Shown here in pieces: positions 35,974 through 45,728 of a stretch of 64,000 bases of DNA. Position 1 is the first letter of the stretch, and every line of letters begins with the position of its first letter. The translations under genes and the position numbers were made by a program. Below the pieces are notes generated by a model, which did not search any database, was not told where the DNA came from, and was given only the letters and a program-made list of their open reading frames with translations. Origin of the DNA: DATADW01 sp963733905 (GTDB lineage: Bacteria; Actinomycetota; Acidimicrobiia; Spongiisociales; DATADW01). Location of the stretch: contig CAVTEU010000008.1 in assembly GCA_963733905.1 (NCBI GenBank), positions 186,001 to 250,000 of the forward strand, given 5' to 3'.

Positions 35974-37618
35974 ATGACCCCTCTTGTCATCGACCTCGAC
36001 GACGACCTGGCCGCCGACCCGGCGCTGGCCGGTGCCAAGGCGGCTTGGCTCGCTAGGGGGCGGCGGTCCGGGCTCCCGGTGCTCCCCGGCGTGGTGGTGA
36101 CGGCGCAGGCGTCGGCGAGCCATATAGCCACAGGGGTGGACGCTCTTCGACGCCGAGGCTCCGGTGGCGCCCGGCTCGAGGTCTCGCAGCGACCCCTATC
36201 GGCCGACCTCGCCGCCGAATTGACGATGTGCCGCTGGCAGCGCCTTTCGTCGTCCGCTCCTCGAGCCCGCTCGAGGAGCCCGGCATCTGGTCGGGAGCGT
36301 TCACCTCTTATCTCGGGGTCGGTCGGGATGAGCTTGGTGTCGCCGTCGCCGGGTGTTGGGCTTCGATGTTCTCCCCCACGGTCATCGACCGCCAAGGAGC
36401 GATAGGGATCGAGCCCGGTTCCGGTCAGCTGGCAGTGCTGGTGCAACCCGAGGTTTCCCCGGAATGGAGCGGGGTGGCCCGGTTCGAGGGCTCTTCGGTG
36501 ACGATCGATGCAGTCCAAGGACCGCCGGCGCCACTCGTCCAGGGGTGGGCGACCGGGATCCGGGCCGTGGTGGAGAGCGGGGGTGCCATCAAGGGCGGGG
36601 ACGATGGGATCGCACCCGCCCAGGCTCGGTGCACTCGCCGATCTGATGCGGGCGGCCAACTTGGCCATCGGTGCCACCGCCGCCGAATGGGCCTGGACCG
36701 CCGCCGGCCCGATCCTCCTCCAACTGGGACCGAGCCCGGTGCGCCAAGGGCCGGTCCCGGCACCACCGCGACTGGCGATACCGGTGGAGCGCGCCGGGTC
36801 GATCGCACGGCTGGTACGCCGCTACCCGGGGCCGTTGGGCGAGGCCATGGTTCTCGCTTGGGCGATCACTTCCCCCGATGCATGGCTCGACCCGGTGCGA
36901 CCCGCCGGAACAGACCCGGCCGATGCGTGGCGGGAGGCGCAGGACCTAGCCGTGAGGCTCGCCGCTCAGGTCTGGGATATGCCGTCAACGGCCGCCGCTG
37001 ATCATGCCCGAGGACTGCTCCGCTCGCTCCGAAGCGATCACCCCGACTTGGCCTTGATCGACCACGGCCGTCGGGTGAGCGAGGAGGACGGGCGTCACCT
37101 GCTCGCCCTTCTCGGGTCCGTGCTCCAACATATCGATGCGCATGGGCGTGGGACTCGTTTGGCGTCTCGAACCAGACGAGGTGACCGCCCTACTGGATGG
37201 TGCCGAAGTACCCCAGAGCCGGCGAGTCGGATTTGACCGGTGGGAGCCGTTCGAAGCGGCGGTGACCATGGCCACGGGGCGCCGAGCCGGAGCTATTCCA
37301 GCCTCCGCCGGGCTGGGGTGGGGCCGGTTCGCATTCGTCGCCCCGGAACACATCGAACCCGTTCGACCCCGCCAGGTGATCGTTGCGCAATATCCGGTGC
37401 CCCAACTCTCACCTCTGCTGTGGGACGCCGCCGGGCTGGTGACGGCCGGCGGTAGCCCAGCCGCCCACCTCTTCGAATCGGCACGGGCACTCGGGATCCC
37501 CGCGGTGTGCGGTGTCGACTTCGATGACCTCTTGGGAATGCCACCTGCGGAGGCGACCGGGCAGGTTGCAATCGCAGTCAACGGCACCGAAGGCTCGGTA
37601 GGGACCGTTCCATGGTGA
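35974..37618 (+). pseudogene. PEP-synthase/pyruvate-phosphate-dikinase-like protein, three frameshifts
   Basis: The parts in order are as follows. MTPLVIDLDDDLAADPALAG with AKAAWLARG resembles the start of the ATP-grasp domain. FVVRSSSPLEEPGIWSGAFT matches the PPDK_N VRSS block. A helical middle contains LMRAANLAIGATAAEWAWTA. At the end, AAGLVTAGGSPAAHLFESAR with IPAVCGVDFDDL is the swivelling phosphohistidine domain, with the active His in the TAGGxxxxH position. Such proteins (PEP synthase, rifampin phosphotransferase) transfer phosphate from ATP via His to a substrate. Breaks near 36225, 36610 and 37140 disrupt it. No PEP-binding barrel is seen, so it resembles the antibiotic-kinase type more. 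It is upstream of and co-directional with the HIBADH gene. Confidence 0.65.
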
Positions 37619-37627
37619 GGAGGGAAG

Positions 37628-38519
37628 ATGGCTGAGACAATCGGCGTCGTGGGGCTTGGGGTCATGGGCTCCGCCATGGCGGGCCATCTCATCGCCGGCG
37701 GGGTTCGAGATCCATGGCTTCGACATCGATGCCGACAAGGTCGCCCGTTTCGGAGAGATGGGAGGGATCCCCGAGTCGTCGGCGGCCGAGGTGGCGGCCC
37801 GCTCCGGGATCGTCCTCTTCTCATTGCCAACGGTGGAGTCGCTCGACCGGGTGGCGGAGGAGGTGGCGAAGGGGGCACACCCCGGCCTGATCGCGGTCGA
37901 GATGGGGACGCTCCCCATCGAGGCCAAGCAACGGGCCAGAGCGGTGCTCGCAGATGTCGGTGCCGAGCTGATGGACGTCCCGGTGAGCGGGACCGGTCTT
38001 CAGGCAGCCGACGCCACTCTGGTTGTGCTGGCATCGGGATCGCCCGAGGCCTTCGAGAGGACGAGGCCTGTGTTCGAGGTCATCGGGCGATCCACCCACT
38101 ACCTGGGCGAGTTCGGCAACGGGTCGGTGATGAAGTACATCGCCAACCTCCTGGTGGCGGTGCACAACCTTTCCACCGCCGAGGCTCATGCCCTGGGCAT
38201 CGCCGCCGGGATCGACCCAGAAACGGTGCAGCGGGTCACCAGCGACGGCGTCGGGTCATCGCGGATATTCGAAATACGCGGGCCGATGATGGTCGAGGAC
38301 GACTACCTGCCCGCCTCGGCCCGTCTCGACATCATCCTCAAGGACGCCCGGATCATCAAGGCGTTCGCCGATGGGGTCGGCGCACCCACCCCGCTGCTCG
38401 ACGCCGCCATACCCATCTACGAAGAGTCGGCCGCCGCTGGTCTCGGCGACCTCGATGCCGCCGCTCTGTGCCGATACCTCGAGCAGAGCGCCGGCCTTGA
38501 GCGGACGGCCGACTCGTGA
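37628..38519 (+). CDS. NAD(P)-dependent beta-hydroxyacid dehydrogenase (HIBADH family, frameshifted)
   Basis: A dehydrogenase of about 295 residues oxidising a 3-hydroxy acid such as 3-hydroxyisobutyrate or tartronate. MAETIGVVGLGVMGSAMAGH gives the glycine-rich cofactor motif. A frame break near 37700 in a G run is followed by FEIHGFDIDADKVARFGEMG. The substrate motif VPVSGTGLQAADATLVVLAS and the catalytic Lys motif GNGSVMKYIANLLVAVHNLS are intact. Its TGA overlaps the next gene's GTG. A paralogue lies at 47500-48402, with very similar active-site segments. Confidence 0.87.
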
Positions 38520-39535
38520 GCGAAATGCGGCTGCCCTACACGAGGAGCGAGGCCAAGGGATGGGCCTCGGAGACCTTCCATGGGGTATGCAACGTGATCA
38601 TCCCCTCTTTCGCCTCCGACCTTCGGTCGCTCAACGAGGCCGGGATTCGTCACGACGTGCGACGAAATATCGAACTCGGCTTTTGGGGTGCACTGCTGGT
38701 CTCCGAGGCGGGCACCACGGCTGATGAGATGCGCCGCTTCATGGAGGTCGCAGTCGACGAAGCCGGAGGACGGCAGCGTTTCGTCCTCCAAGGGGTGTTC
38801 GACACTGTGGCCGACATCGTGACCATGGCCAACGACGCCGCCGCCATCGGGGTCGACGCACTTCTGCTGGGTCACCCCAACAGCTTCTACCCCACCGACG
38901 CCGCTGCGGTCGAGGCATATACCGAGGAGGTGTGCGCCGGGACCGACATAGCGGTGATCCTCTTCATCGTCGAGCACTCCAACCTGCGACGACTCGATGT
39001 GCGCGGGTTCCCCTCCGAGGCGCTGGTGAGGATGGCCGGACTGGAGACGGTCGTCGCGGTCAAGTACGAAGTTGGGCGTGAGCAGCCGGCCAACACATTG
39101 GAGGCGTTCACCAGGCTCGAGAAGACCGGGGTCCTCCTCTCCGACCCCATGGAGTTCCATGCCCCGCTCTGGGTGGACCGGTTTGGGATGCAGTGGATGG
39201 GAACGAGCAACTACGAGTACTACGGCGACGCCGTGCCCCGGATGATGGAGATGCTCTGCTCCGGAGACACCGAGAAGGCCATGGACCTCTACTGGGAGAT
39301 CGAACCGGCGCGCCGGGCCCGGGCGGCGACCACCGGGTCGGGGGCCAACCTGGTCCACCGCTATCTCTGGAAGTTCCAGGCCTGGCTCAACGGCTACAAC
39401 GGCGGCCCTCTCCGCCAGCCGATGATGAAGCTGTCCGAGCGCCAGATGAAGCTGGCCGCCGATGGGGTGCGCGCCGCCGGCATCGCCCCGGCCAACGAAC
39501 CGTTCGCAGACTTCTTCGTCGGCCGCAACCCGTGA
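38516..39535 (+). CDS. dihydrodipicolinate synthase-family lyase or aldolase
   Basis: An intact 339-residue TIM-barrel protein starting with a GTG that overlaps the previous stop. GFWGALLVSEAGTTADEMRR corresponds to the GxTGE block with substitutions, LLGHPNSFYPTDAAAVE to the Tyr region, and VVAVKYEVGREQ carries the Schiff-base Lys. It is only distantly similar to the DapA-family gene at 8066. The surrounding dehydrogenase and cyclodeaminase genes suggest cleavage of a hydroxy-oxo acid in a catabolic route. The exact reaction is unknown. Confidence 0.82.
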   Translation: MSEMRLPYTRSEAKGWASETFHGVCNVIIPSFASDLRSLNEAGIRHDVRRNIELGFWGALLVSEAGTTADEMRRFMEVAVDEAGGRQRFVLQGVFDTVADIVTMANDAAAIGVDALLLGHPNSFYPTDAAAVEAYTEEVCAGTDIAVILFIVEHSNLRRLDVRGFPSEALVRMAGLETVVAVKYEVGREQPANTLEAFTRLEKTGVLLSDPMEFHAPLWVDRFGMQWMGTSNYEYYGDAVPRMMEMLCSGDTEKAMDLYWEIEPARRARAATTGSGANLVHRYLWKFQAWLNGYNGGPLRQPMMKLSERQMKLAADGVRAAGIAPANEPFADFFVGRNP

Positions 39536-40513
39536 TCCGAGTCCTCGACGGTAGCGGCGGTAGACCGCCTGCTCGACCCCCAGATGGCTCTCGACGCCAT
39601 GGCCGAGTTGTTCGCCATGCCGGTCGATACCCAGGGCTACGGCAGGATCGACCTCCACCACGACAGAGGCTGGGTCCGTCTCCTCCCCGGGTTTCTCCTG
39701 CCGCACGGGGCATTCGGTTACAAGGTGCTCAACCGAACTTCCGAGGTAGGGATGCGGTATGCCGTCCACGTCCACGATCTGGAGAGCGGGGCGCTCCGCG
39801 GGATGGTCGATGGGCTGGCGGTGACCAACGCCCGCACCGGTGCGGTATCCGCCCTCGCCACCGACCAAATGGCGGTGAGCGAGGTCGAGGTCGCCGCCCT
39901 CATCGGGACGGGTCCGGTGGGGCGCGGCCAGTTGGCGGCGCTCGACCTGGTGAGGCCGGCTGCGGTCACCAGGGTGTTCTCCCCGACCCCGGCTCGTAGG
40001 GAGCTACTGGTGGAACAGATGCAGGGAACGGTGGCCGGCGAATTGGTGGCGGCAGAATCACTCGAATCGGCGATAGACGGAGCTCAGATGGTCACGCTCG
40101 CCACCAACGCCACAGCCCCGGTGCTGATGGCTGGTCATCTCGAACCGGGGATGCACGTCAATTCGGTCGGCCCGGCATCAAGGGACCGCCACGAGATCGA
40201 TCCAGACACCTTCAGGAGGTTCGACCAGGTGGTATGCGACAGCGTTGCGCTGGTCCTCACCGAGGCCGGCGATGCCATCGAGGCTGCACGCCGCGGCGCG
40301 GTCAGCACGGAGAGCGCCGTTGACTTGGCGACGATGCTTGGCGGCGATGGCGGGCGGACGTCGCCGGACGAGATCACCTTGTTCAAGTCGGTGGGGACAG
40401 GCCTCCAAGACCTCATCCTGGCGCTCCGATTGCTCGACGAGGCCGATCGAGCCGGAGTCGGTCTGGTGATCGACGATTTCGTCACCCTCAAGCCATTCGG
40501 GGTGGGCCGATGA
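39532..40513 (+). CDS. ornithine cyclodeaminase / mu-crystallin-family protein (frameshifted near start)
   Basis: An NAD(P)-dependent enzyme of about 325 residues that deaminates and cyclises amino acids or reduces imino acids. The GTG at 39532 overlaps the previous stop. The first codons (VIRVLD) are in a different frame from TVAAVDRLLDPQMALDAMAE, with an indel near 39548. ATDQMAVSEVEVAALIGTGP carries the GTG cofactor motif, followed by LEPGMHVNSVGPASRDRHEI, typical of the family. TRVFSPTPARRE is at the end of the second cofactor strand. The substrate could be ornithine, alanine or a ketimine. Confidence 0.86.
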
Positions 40514-41270
40514 TCAATGGAATCCACGTCCAGACAGAGGGCGCCGGCGACCCGGTCGTGCTGCTCGCAGGTCTCAGCGGGAACGGGAGCGGGTGGGGCG
40601 ACCAGATCGGCCGGTTCGCCACCGACCACCTCACCATCGTTCCCGACCACCCAGGTGTGGGCGACTCGGCGCCGGTGGACGAGATAAGCATCGGACAGCA
40701 CGCCACCGCCATCGCAGGTGCGCTGCGCTACATCGGGTGTGGCCCTGCTCACCTTGTCGGGTCGTCCACCGGTGGAGCGATTGCGATGGTGATGGCGCTC
40801 GACCACCCCGACGTGGTCCGCACACTGTCGCTTGTCTCCTCCTGGGGCGCGCCGATGACTTCTTCCGTCACCAGTTCGCGGTCCGCAAGGATGTCCTGGA
40901 GCGGCTCGGTCTGGCCGCCTATATCGAGCTCAGCGCGCTCTCCCTCTTCTCGCCGGAGTTCTTCCGCCGGAGCTACGCCGAGGTGAGGGCATGGGCAGAC
41001 CGACCCTCGCCGGTGGAGCCGGCGACCATGGCGGCACGGATCGACATGATCCTCGCCCACGACGTTCTCGACCGACTGGGGGAGATTCGCCACCCAACAC
41101 TCGTGCTGGTCGGGGATAGCGATGGGTGCACACCGCCCTACTTCTCAGCCGAGTTGGCAGCCGCCATCCCCGGTGCCGAGTTGAAGACGCTCGAGGGGGG
41201 CCATCTCATCTATAAGGAAGATCCCGAAGGCTTCCACGCCGCCGTGGCCGATTTCATCGACCGCCACTGA
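40510..41270 (+). CDS. alpha/beta hydrolase (frameshifted)
   Basis: A RutD/3-oxoadipate-enol-lactonase-like serine hydrolase of about 253 residues. MINGIHVQTEGAGDPVVLLA and GLSGNGSGWGDQ give the oxyanion region and AHLVGSSTGGAIAMVMALDH the nucleophile Ser. After a frame break near 40855, ADDFFRHQFAVRKDVLERLG continues. The Asp is in LVLVGDSDGCTPP and the His in LKTLEGGHLIYKEDPEGFHA. The start overlaps the cyclodeaminase stop (ATGA), making it the last gene of the coupled set. It may hydrolyse an enol-lactone or carbamate intermediate. Confidence 0.83.
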
Positions 41271-41335
41271 GGCGACCGGCGGGTTTCGTAACGCTTGGCG
41301 AACGCCCAGGCCATACGGTCGGGTGGGAGGTCGAG

Positions 41336-41773
41336 ATGATCACCAGCCTCAAGGTCGCCACAACCGCAGCCACCGCCTACACAGCGGCTTTTGTCGCCGG
41401 GACCGCCATATCGGTGAAACGGGGATACATCGCAGAGGCGCTGGGGATCCGCAGCGGGCGCACGGTGCGACAAGACGTCGCCATGGGTCTATTCGGCGCT
41501 GCTCTCGCTCCCCCTTGGAGCATGATCGTCCAGATGTGGCTGGCGGTTCGGCTCGCCTCGCAACCGGGGAGGCGGAGCCGAGGTGGCCGCGCCTGGCTGG
41601 CAATTCTGGCCGCAATGTTCGTCGCCGGCTCGGTCGCCGAGCCGATCAGCCACAAAGTTCTGTCCAGGCAACTGCCCGCCCCCGACTCGATGGTGGCGGT
41701 TGCCAACGTGGTGCTTCCGGCAACGATGCTGGTGGGAGCGGTCATCTCGCTGGTCGCAACGGACGATCGATGA
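41336..41773 (+). CDS. small membrane protein of unknown function
   Basis: A 145-residue protein, not recognised. GGGAGG precedes the ATG. There are about four hydrophobic segments: VATTAATAYTAAFVAGTAIS, VAMGLFGAALAPPWSMIVQM, AWLAILAAMFVAGSVAEPIS and VLPATMLVGAVISLVAT. A basic loop (LASQPGRRSRGGRA) lies between the second and third. Its stop overlaps the start of the cupredoxin gene (ATGA), so the two membrane proteins are made together and may form a unit. Confidence 0.7.
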   Translation: MITSLKVATTAATAYTAAFVAGTAISVKRGYIAEALGIRSGRTVRQDVAMGLFGAALAPPWSMIVQMWLAVRLASQPGRRSRGGRAWLAILAAMFVAGSVAEPISHKVLSRQLPAPDSMVAVANVVLPATMLVGAVISLVATDDR

Positions 41774-42519
41774 CTCCCGCCGCGGCGGGTGCTGAAACCA
41801 CACTGACCAATGGGCAGGGGCTGACGTGGCGCCGCCTCCTCTTCGGCAGCGGACTGGTCGCCACCCTGGCGATGGCGGGTGTCTCCTTGGCTCTCGGCGA
41901 TCTCGAGGGAGGGGCGGTGACCGTGGGGTTCGCCGTATCGACGTTGCTCGTCCGGTTGCGTCGGGGGACCTGGGGAGCCATCGGGATTGTCGTCGTATCG
42001 GCGATCACGCTCTACTTCATGCTCACCGCGGCATTGACCAATATCCGTTCGGGGTCGGCGCTGTCGTCGGTGCTGTTGACTGCGGGACTGTCGGCAGTTT
42101 CACTCCTCGCGTTGGTCGCCGCCATCGGCTTCCTCATACGACGCGACTCAGAAGGAAGGGCGGCACCGTGGACGGCAGTTGCCATCTCACTCGTGGTGCT
42201 GATCGGGTTGGTGGCTTGGGGAGCCCTGACTACAGGAGCGGAAACCTCTTCCGGAGATATCAGCCTCACCTCCGAGAACGTGGCGTTCTCGGACACTGAT
42301 CTGTCTACGGATCCGGGGCAGGTCAGCGTGACACTGGAGAACAAAGATCTCTTCTGGCACACCTTCACCATCGACGAGCTCGGCGTGGACCTGCGCGTCC
42401 CCACCGGGGCGACGCTCTCGGTCTCCTTCGACGCGCCGCCCGGTACATACCGGTTCGTCTGTGCCATACCGGGCCATGCCGGAGCAGGAATGGAGGGGAC
42501 CCTGACGGTCGAGAGCTGA
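41770..42519 (+). CDS. membrane-anchored cupredoxin (type 1 copper) protein
   Basis: A 249-residue protein with about five hydrophobic helices in the first 155 residues (LLFGSGLVATLAMAGVSLAL, AIGIVVVSAITLYFMLTAAL and others). An extracytoplasmic beta-sandwich of about 95 residues follows. The copper ligands are visible: His in FWHTFTIDEL, then Cys, His and Met in FVCAIPGHAGAGMEG with C-x4-H-x4-M spacing. It probably carries electrons outside the membrane, perhaps for a heme-copper oxidase. None of the neighbours is a respiratory enzyme. It is coupled to the preceding small membrane protein. Confidence 0.85.
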   Translation: MTPAAAGAETTLTNGQGLTWRRLLFGSGLVATLAMAGVSLALGDLEGGAVTVGFAVSTLLVRLRRGTWGAIGIVVVSAITLYFMLTAALTNIRSGSALSSVLLTAGLSAVSLLALVAAIGFLIRRDSEGRAAPWTAVAISLVVLIGLVAWGALTTGAETSSGDISLTSENVAFSDTDLSTDPGQVSVTLENKDLFWHTFTIDELGVDLRVPTGATLSVSFDAPPGTYRFVCAIPGHAGAGMEGTLTVES

Positions 42520-42551
42520 GCTTGACCTCGGTCACAGGTTCACTTCCGTAT

Positions 42552-42637
42552 GGCTCCCCTCCCTGAAGGGAGGGGTTGGGGGAGGGTGATAGCGGACGGG
42601 AGAGTCTCCCCCTCCGCTCGCTCCCTCGCGCCTCAGG
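42552..42637 (+). repeat. interspersed palindromic repeat B, copy 2
   Basis: The first 39 bases (42552-42590) are identical to copy 1 at 19634-19672 on the opposite strand. The related downstream stretch CCGCTCGCTCCCTCGCGCC lies at about 42619-42637. It fills most of the gap between the cupredoxin gene and the convergent PPOX gene. Confidence 0.65.
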
Positions 42638-42672
42638 CGGGACCTATCAACGACTCAATAACCCGACCGTAT

Positions 42673-43107
42673 TCAGTCCTTTTGATCCTTCCACGGACCG
42701 AGCCCATAGATGCGCTCGATCTCCACATGGATCACAAAACCGGGCGGCGCATCGCGGATCGGGAACACCGCGCCTGGTTCGATGTAGGTCTCGGCCAGCC
42801 GGTCCATGACCGGCAGCGCTCCGCCCTCGGTGATCCGAGCCGTCCCGCGCACCACCAGGTAGGGATGAAGCCCCTCCCCCTCATGCTCGTTGGCCTGGAA
42901 AGACACGGTGACCCGCGGGTCGCGGCGAAGGCAGTCCAGCTTGTGCTGGTCGAAGAAGCTGGCGAACACCAACTCGTCCCCCTCCAGCCCCGCCCACACC
43001 AACGTCACGTGCGGAGTTCCATCCGGGTTGAGCGTCACCAGATGTCCAAGCGGTCCTTGCTTCAGGAACTCGCGGGCGCCCTCGGTTACCACGGCCACGG
43101 CACCCAT
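42673..43107 (-). CDS. PPOX-class F420/FMN-dependent enzyme
   Basis: A 144-residue split beta-barrel flavoprotein of the pyridoxamine-phosphate-oxidase class. LKQGPLGHLVTLNPDGTPHV is the typical start of the cofactor-binding strand, with TLVWAGLEGDELVFASF and CLRRDPRVTVSFQANEHEGE following. Actinobacterial members mostly use F420 to reduce small molecules such as biliverdin or nitro compounds. Its start is 35 bases from the divergent VOC gene. It ends in WKDQKD, and no other F420 gene is present. Confidence 0.86.
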   Translation of the reverse strand: MGAVAVVTEGAREFLKQGPLGHLVTLNPDGTPHVTLVWAGLEGDELVFASFFDQHKLDCLRRDPRVTVSFQANEHEGEGLHPYLVVRGTARITEGGALPVMDRLAETYIEPGAVFPIRDAPPGFVIHVEIERIYGLGPWKDQKD

Positions 43108-43142
43108 GCTATTCGTCGACGACCTGTGCCATCCTGGGAGAC

Positions 43143-43538
43143 ATGGATACCCAACCCACTGTTTGGCCGATTCTGGTCTATCGCGATGCCCCTGCTGCCA
43201 TCCGGTTCCTTGTCGATGCGCTCGGGTTCGAAGAGCGGCTGGTCATCCCTGGTGATGACGACTCCGTTGTCGTCCATGCGGAATTGACCTGGCCGGAGGG
43301 CGGTGGGGTGATGTTGGGGAGCGCAGATCGGGACGACAGCGTCTTCTCACGTAGGCCAACCGGAGCGGCATCGGTCTACGTGGTCACCAACCAACCCGAC
43401 GAAGTCCACGAGAGGGCGGTCGCCGCCGGAGCAGAGTTGATTCAACCACTGCATGACGAGGAATATGGATCTCGTGGCTTTACCGTCGCCGACCCAGAGC
43501 GGAATCTCTGGAGCTTCGGCACGTACCGGGGAGAGTGA
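43143..43538 (+). CDS. VOC-fold (glyoxalase/bleomycin-resistance) protein
   Basis: A 131-residue two-module VOC protein. PTVWPILVYRDAPAAIRFLV is the first module and FTVADPERNLWSFGTYRGE the last, with the PxGNxW-like end. It resembles PhnB/antibiotic-binding members rather than glyoxalase I. The stop overlaps the start of the CocE remnant, and it is divergent from the PPOX gene. It could bind or modify a small toxic compound. Confidence 0.85.
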   Translation: MDTQPTVWPILVYRDAPAAIRFLVDALGFEERLVIPGDDDSVVVHAELTWPEGGGVMLGSADRDDSVFSRRPTGAASVYVVTNQPDEVHERAVAAGAELIQPLHDEEYGSRGFTVADPERNLWSFGTYRGE

Positions 43539-45287
43539 CTGTGCCCGATGCGACCACGCCAGACATGGAGATCGAGTGGGACGTTCCCATCGAGATGGAC
43601 GACGGGATCGTGTTGCGCGCCGATGTGTTCCGGCCATCGGACGGAGACTCGTCACCCGGTGATTCTCACCTACGGGCCATATGCCAAAGGACTCGCCTTC
43701 CAGGAGGGGTACCCCGACCAGTGGAAGAGGATGGTCGAGCAGCACCCCGACGTGGCTGCTGGATCGAGCAACATCTACCAGAACTGGGAAGTGGTTGACC
43801 CGGAGAAGTGGGTGCCGGAGGGATACGTTTGCCTCACGGGTGGACTCCCGCGGTGCCGGCAGGTCTCCTGGGTTCATCGACCACTTCTCGCCACGGGAGA
43901 CAGCCGACCTTGCCGCTTGCATCGCTTGGGCAGCGGAACAGTCGTGGTCACAGGCAAGGTCGGGCTCAACGGGATCTCGTATTACGGGATCAACCAGTGG
44001 CACGTCGCATCGCTCCAGCCGCCGGCTCTCGCCGCCATGTGCGTCTGGGAGGGTGCCGCGGACTGGTACCGGGACATGACCCACCACGGCGGCATCGTCT
44101 CCACTTTCTGGCCAACTGGTACGACATGCAGGTGAAACCCGTCCAGCACGGCGTTGGGCGACCGCGGTCCCGTCAACCCGCTACCGGCGTGAATGCCGCG
44201 GGCGACGAGAACATGACGAGGAGGAACTCGCCGGCCAACCGGGCCGACTTCGGCGCCGAGATCAGCGCGCACCCGCTCGATGACCAATACCATCGCGACC
44301 GCTCCGCCCGGTTGAGCAGAACGTCGGGTGCCCTTCCTCTCGGCCGGGAACTGGGGTGGCCACGGACTCCATCTCCGGGGCAACACCGAGGGCTTCACCC
44401 GGCTCCACAACCGACAAGTGGCTCGAGATGCACGGCATCGAGCATTGGACGCAGTACTACACCGACTACGGCCTCTCCTCCAAAACGGTTCTTCGACCAT
44501 TTCCTCAAGGGGTCGGACAACGGCTGGCTGAACGAGCCGAGGGTCCATCTCCAGGTGCGCCAGGTGGACCGATTCGTCGAGCGGACCGAGTAGGGGTGGC
44601 CCATTCCAGGACGGAATGGACCAGCCGCTATCTCCACGCCGCGGGACGCTCGATGTCGGCGACCCGTCCCGTCACAGAGAGGGAGGTCGGGTTTGATCCC
44701 GGCGGCGACGGTGTGACTTTCGCTGGCAGAGCCAGTACGAGCGCGGAAACGGAGATGACCGGGCCGATGCCGGCTCAGATTGTGCGTCTCGTCGGAAACC
44801 AGTGACGCGGACATCTTCGCCGTCGTTCAGGGTGTTCGCCCCGGGCGGCGACGAGGTGACATTCCAGGGGGCGCTCGACCCGCATACTCCCCTCGCCCAC
44901 GGATGGCTCCGCGCATCCCACCGCGAACTCGACGCCGCGCCAGTCGCGGCCCGAGCGCCCCTTCCACACCCACAGATGAGCCGGCAGCCACTCGACCCGG
45001 GGTAGATCTGCGAGGTCGAGGTCGAGATCTGGCCGACGAGCATCGTGGTCCCACCCGGCTACCAAATGGTCCTGTCGGTAAGAGGCAATGACTACGAGTA
45101 CCAGGGCACCGAGACCGGCGGCGAGGAGATCGCCAGTTTCAAGAACCGGTTCACCGGGGTGGGACCGTTCCTCCACAACGACCCAGAGGACCGACCCCCG
45201 GAGATCTTTGGTGGAGTCACGACGCTCCACTTCGGCCCTGACCGACCCGCCTCGATCCTTCTTCCGGTGATCCCGCCGTTGGGTTGA
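43535..45287 (+). pseudogene. CocE/NonD-family hydrolase (X-Pro dipeptidyl-peptidase type), many frameshifts
   Basis: Pieces of a roughly 580-residue hydrolase are found in order across three frames. EWDVPIEMDDGIVLRADVFR is the N-terminus and VILTYGPYAKGLAFQEGYPD the oxyanion region. KVGLNGISYYGINQWHVASL is the nucleophile elbow, G-x-S-Y-x-G. VPFLSAGNWGGHGLHLRG, RFFDHFLKGSDNGWLNEPRV, and the jelly-roll domain end (SIVVPPGYQMVLSVRGNDYE to LLPVIPPLG) follow. Family members cleave cocaine esters, acylated amino acids or X-Pro dipeptides. At least six indels are needed to rejoin it, so it is either decayed or in a badly called stretch. Confidence 0.75.
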
Positions 45288-45324
45288 CGATGACGCTCTG
45301 CCCCGGGACTGCGAGCCCTGACGC

Positions 45325-45666
45325 TCACTGCGGCGCGGGGGCGAGATAGCCGGCCAGCAGTTTGGTCCCGGCGTCAAGACGGTCCGCCATGGAATCCTGG
45401 CCGCTCGCTCGGTACAGCTCGGCCGCGGCCTTCCTCTCCTCGATTTCGGAGCTGACCACCCGGGCGAAATCGTCCTCCGTGAGCTGGCGCCTCGCCACCT
45501 CGGTGGGCCCGGAAACGGGCCATGACCTGGATGTCGTAAGCGGCACCGCTTCGGCGTTACCGATGGCCCCCAACGTGGTGCGCAATACGGTCATCGCTTC
45601 ATGGTCGCGCCGTTTCAGGGCCTCGGTGAGGTCGGCGGCAATCCGCTCTCTGATGCTCTGTCCCAT
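45325..45666 (-). CDS. GatB/YqeY-domain protein
   Basis: A 113-residue protein of the YqeY family, related to the tail domain of aspartyl/glutamyl-tRNA amidotransferase subunit B. MGQSIRERIAADLTEALKRR with MTVLRTTLGAIGNAEAV and QLTEDDFARVVSSEIEERKA cover its two halves. YqeY binds tRNA-like substrates, but its role is uncertain. Normal members are about 150 residues, so this one is short at the C-terminus (ends LAGYLAPAPQ). It is one of the few housekeeping-like genes in the window. Confidence 0.82.
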   Translation of the reverse strand: MGQSIRERIAADLTEALKRRDHEAMTVLRTTLGAIGNAEAVPLTTSRSWPVSGPTEVARRQLTEDDFARVVSSEIEERKAAAELYRASGQDSMADRLDAGTKLLAGYLAPAPQ

Positions 45667-45728
45667 GGTCGGGCGACGCTAGGCGCGACTGCGGCGGGCG
45701 TTCGGCGAATACCGGCGATCCGCAGCCG

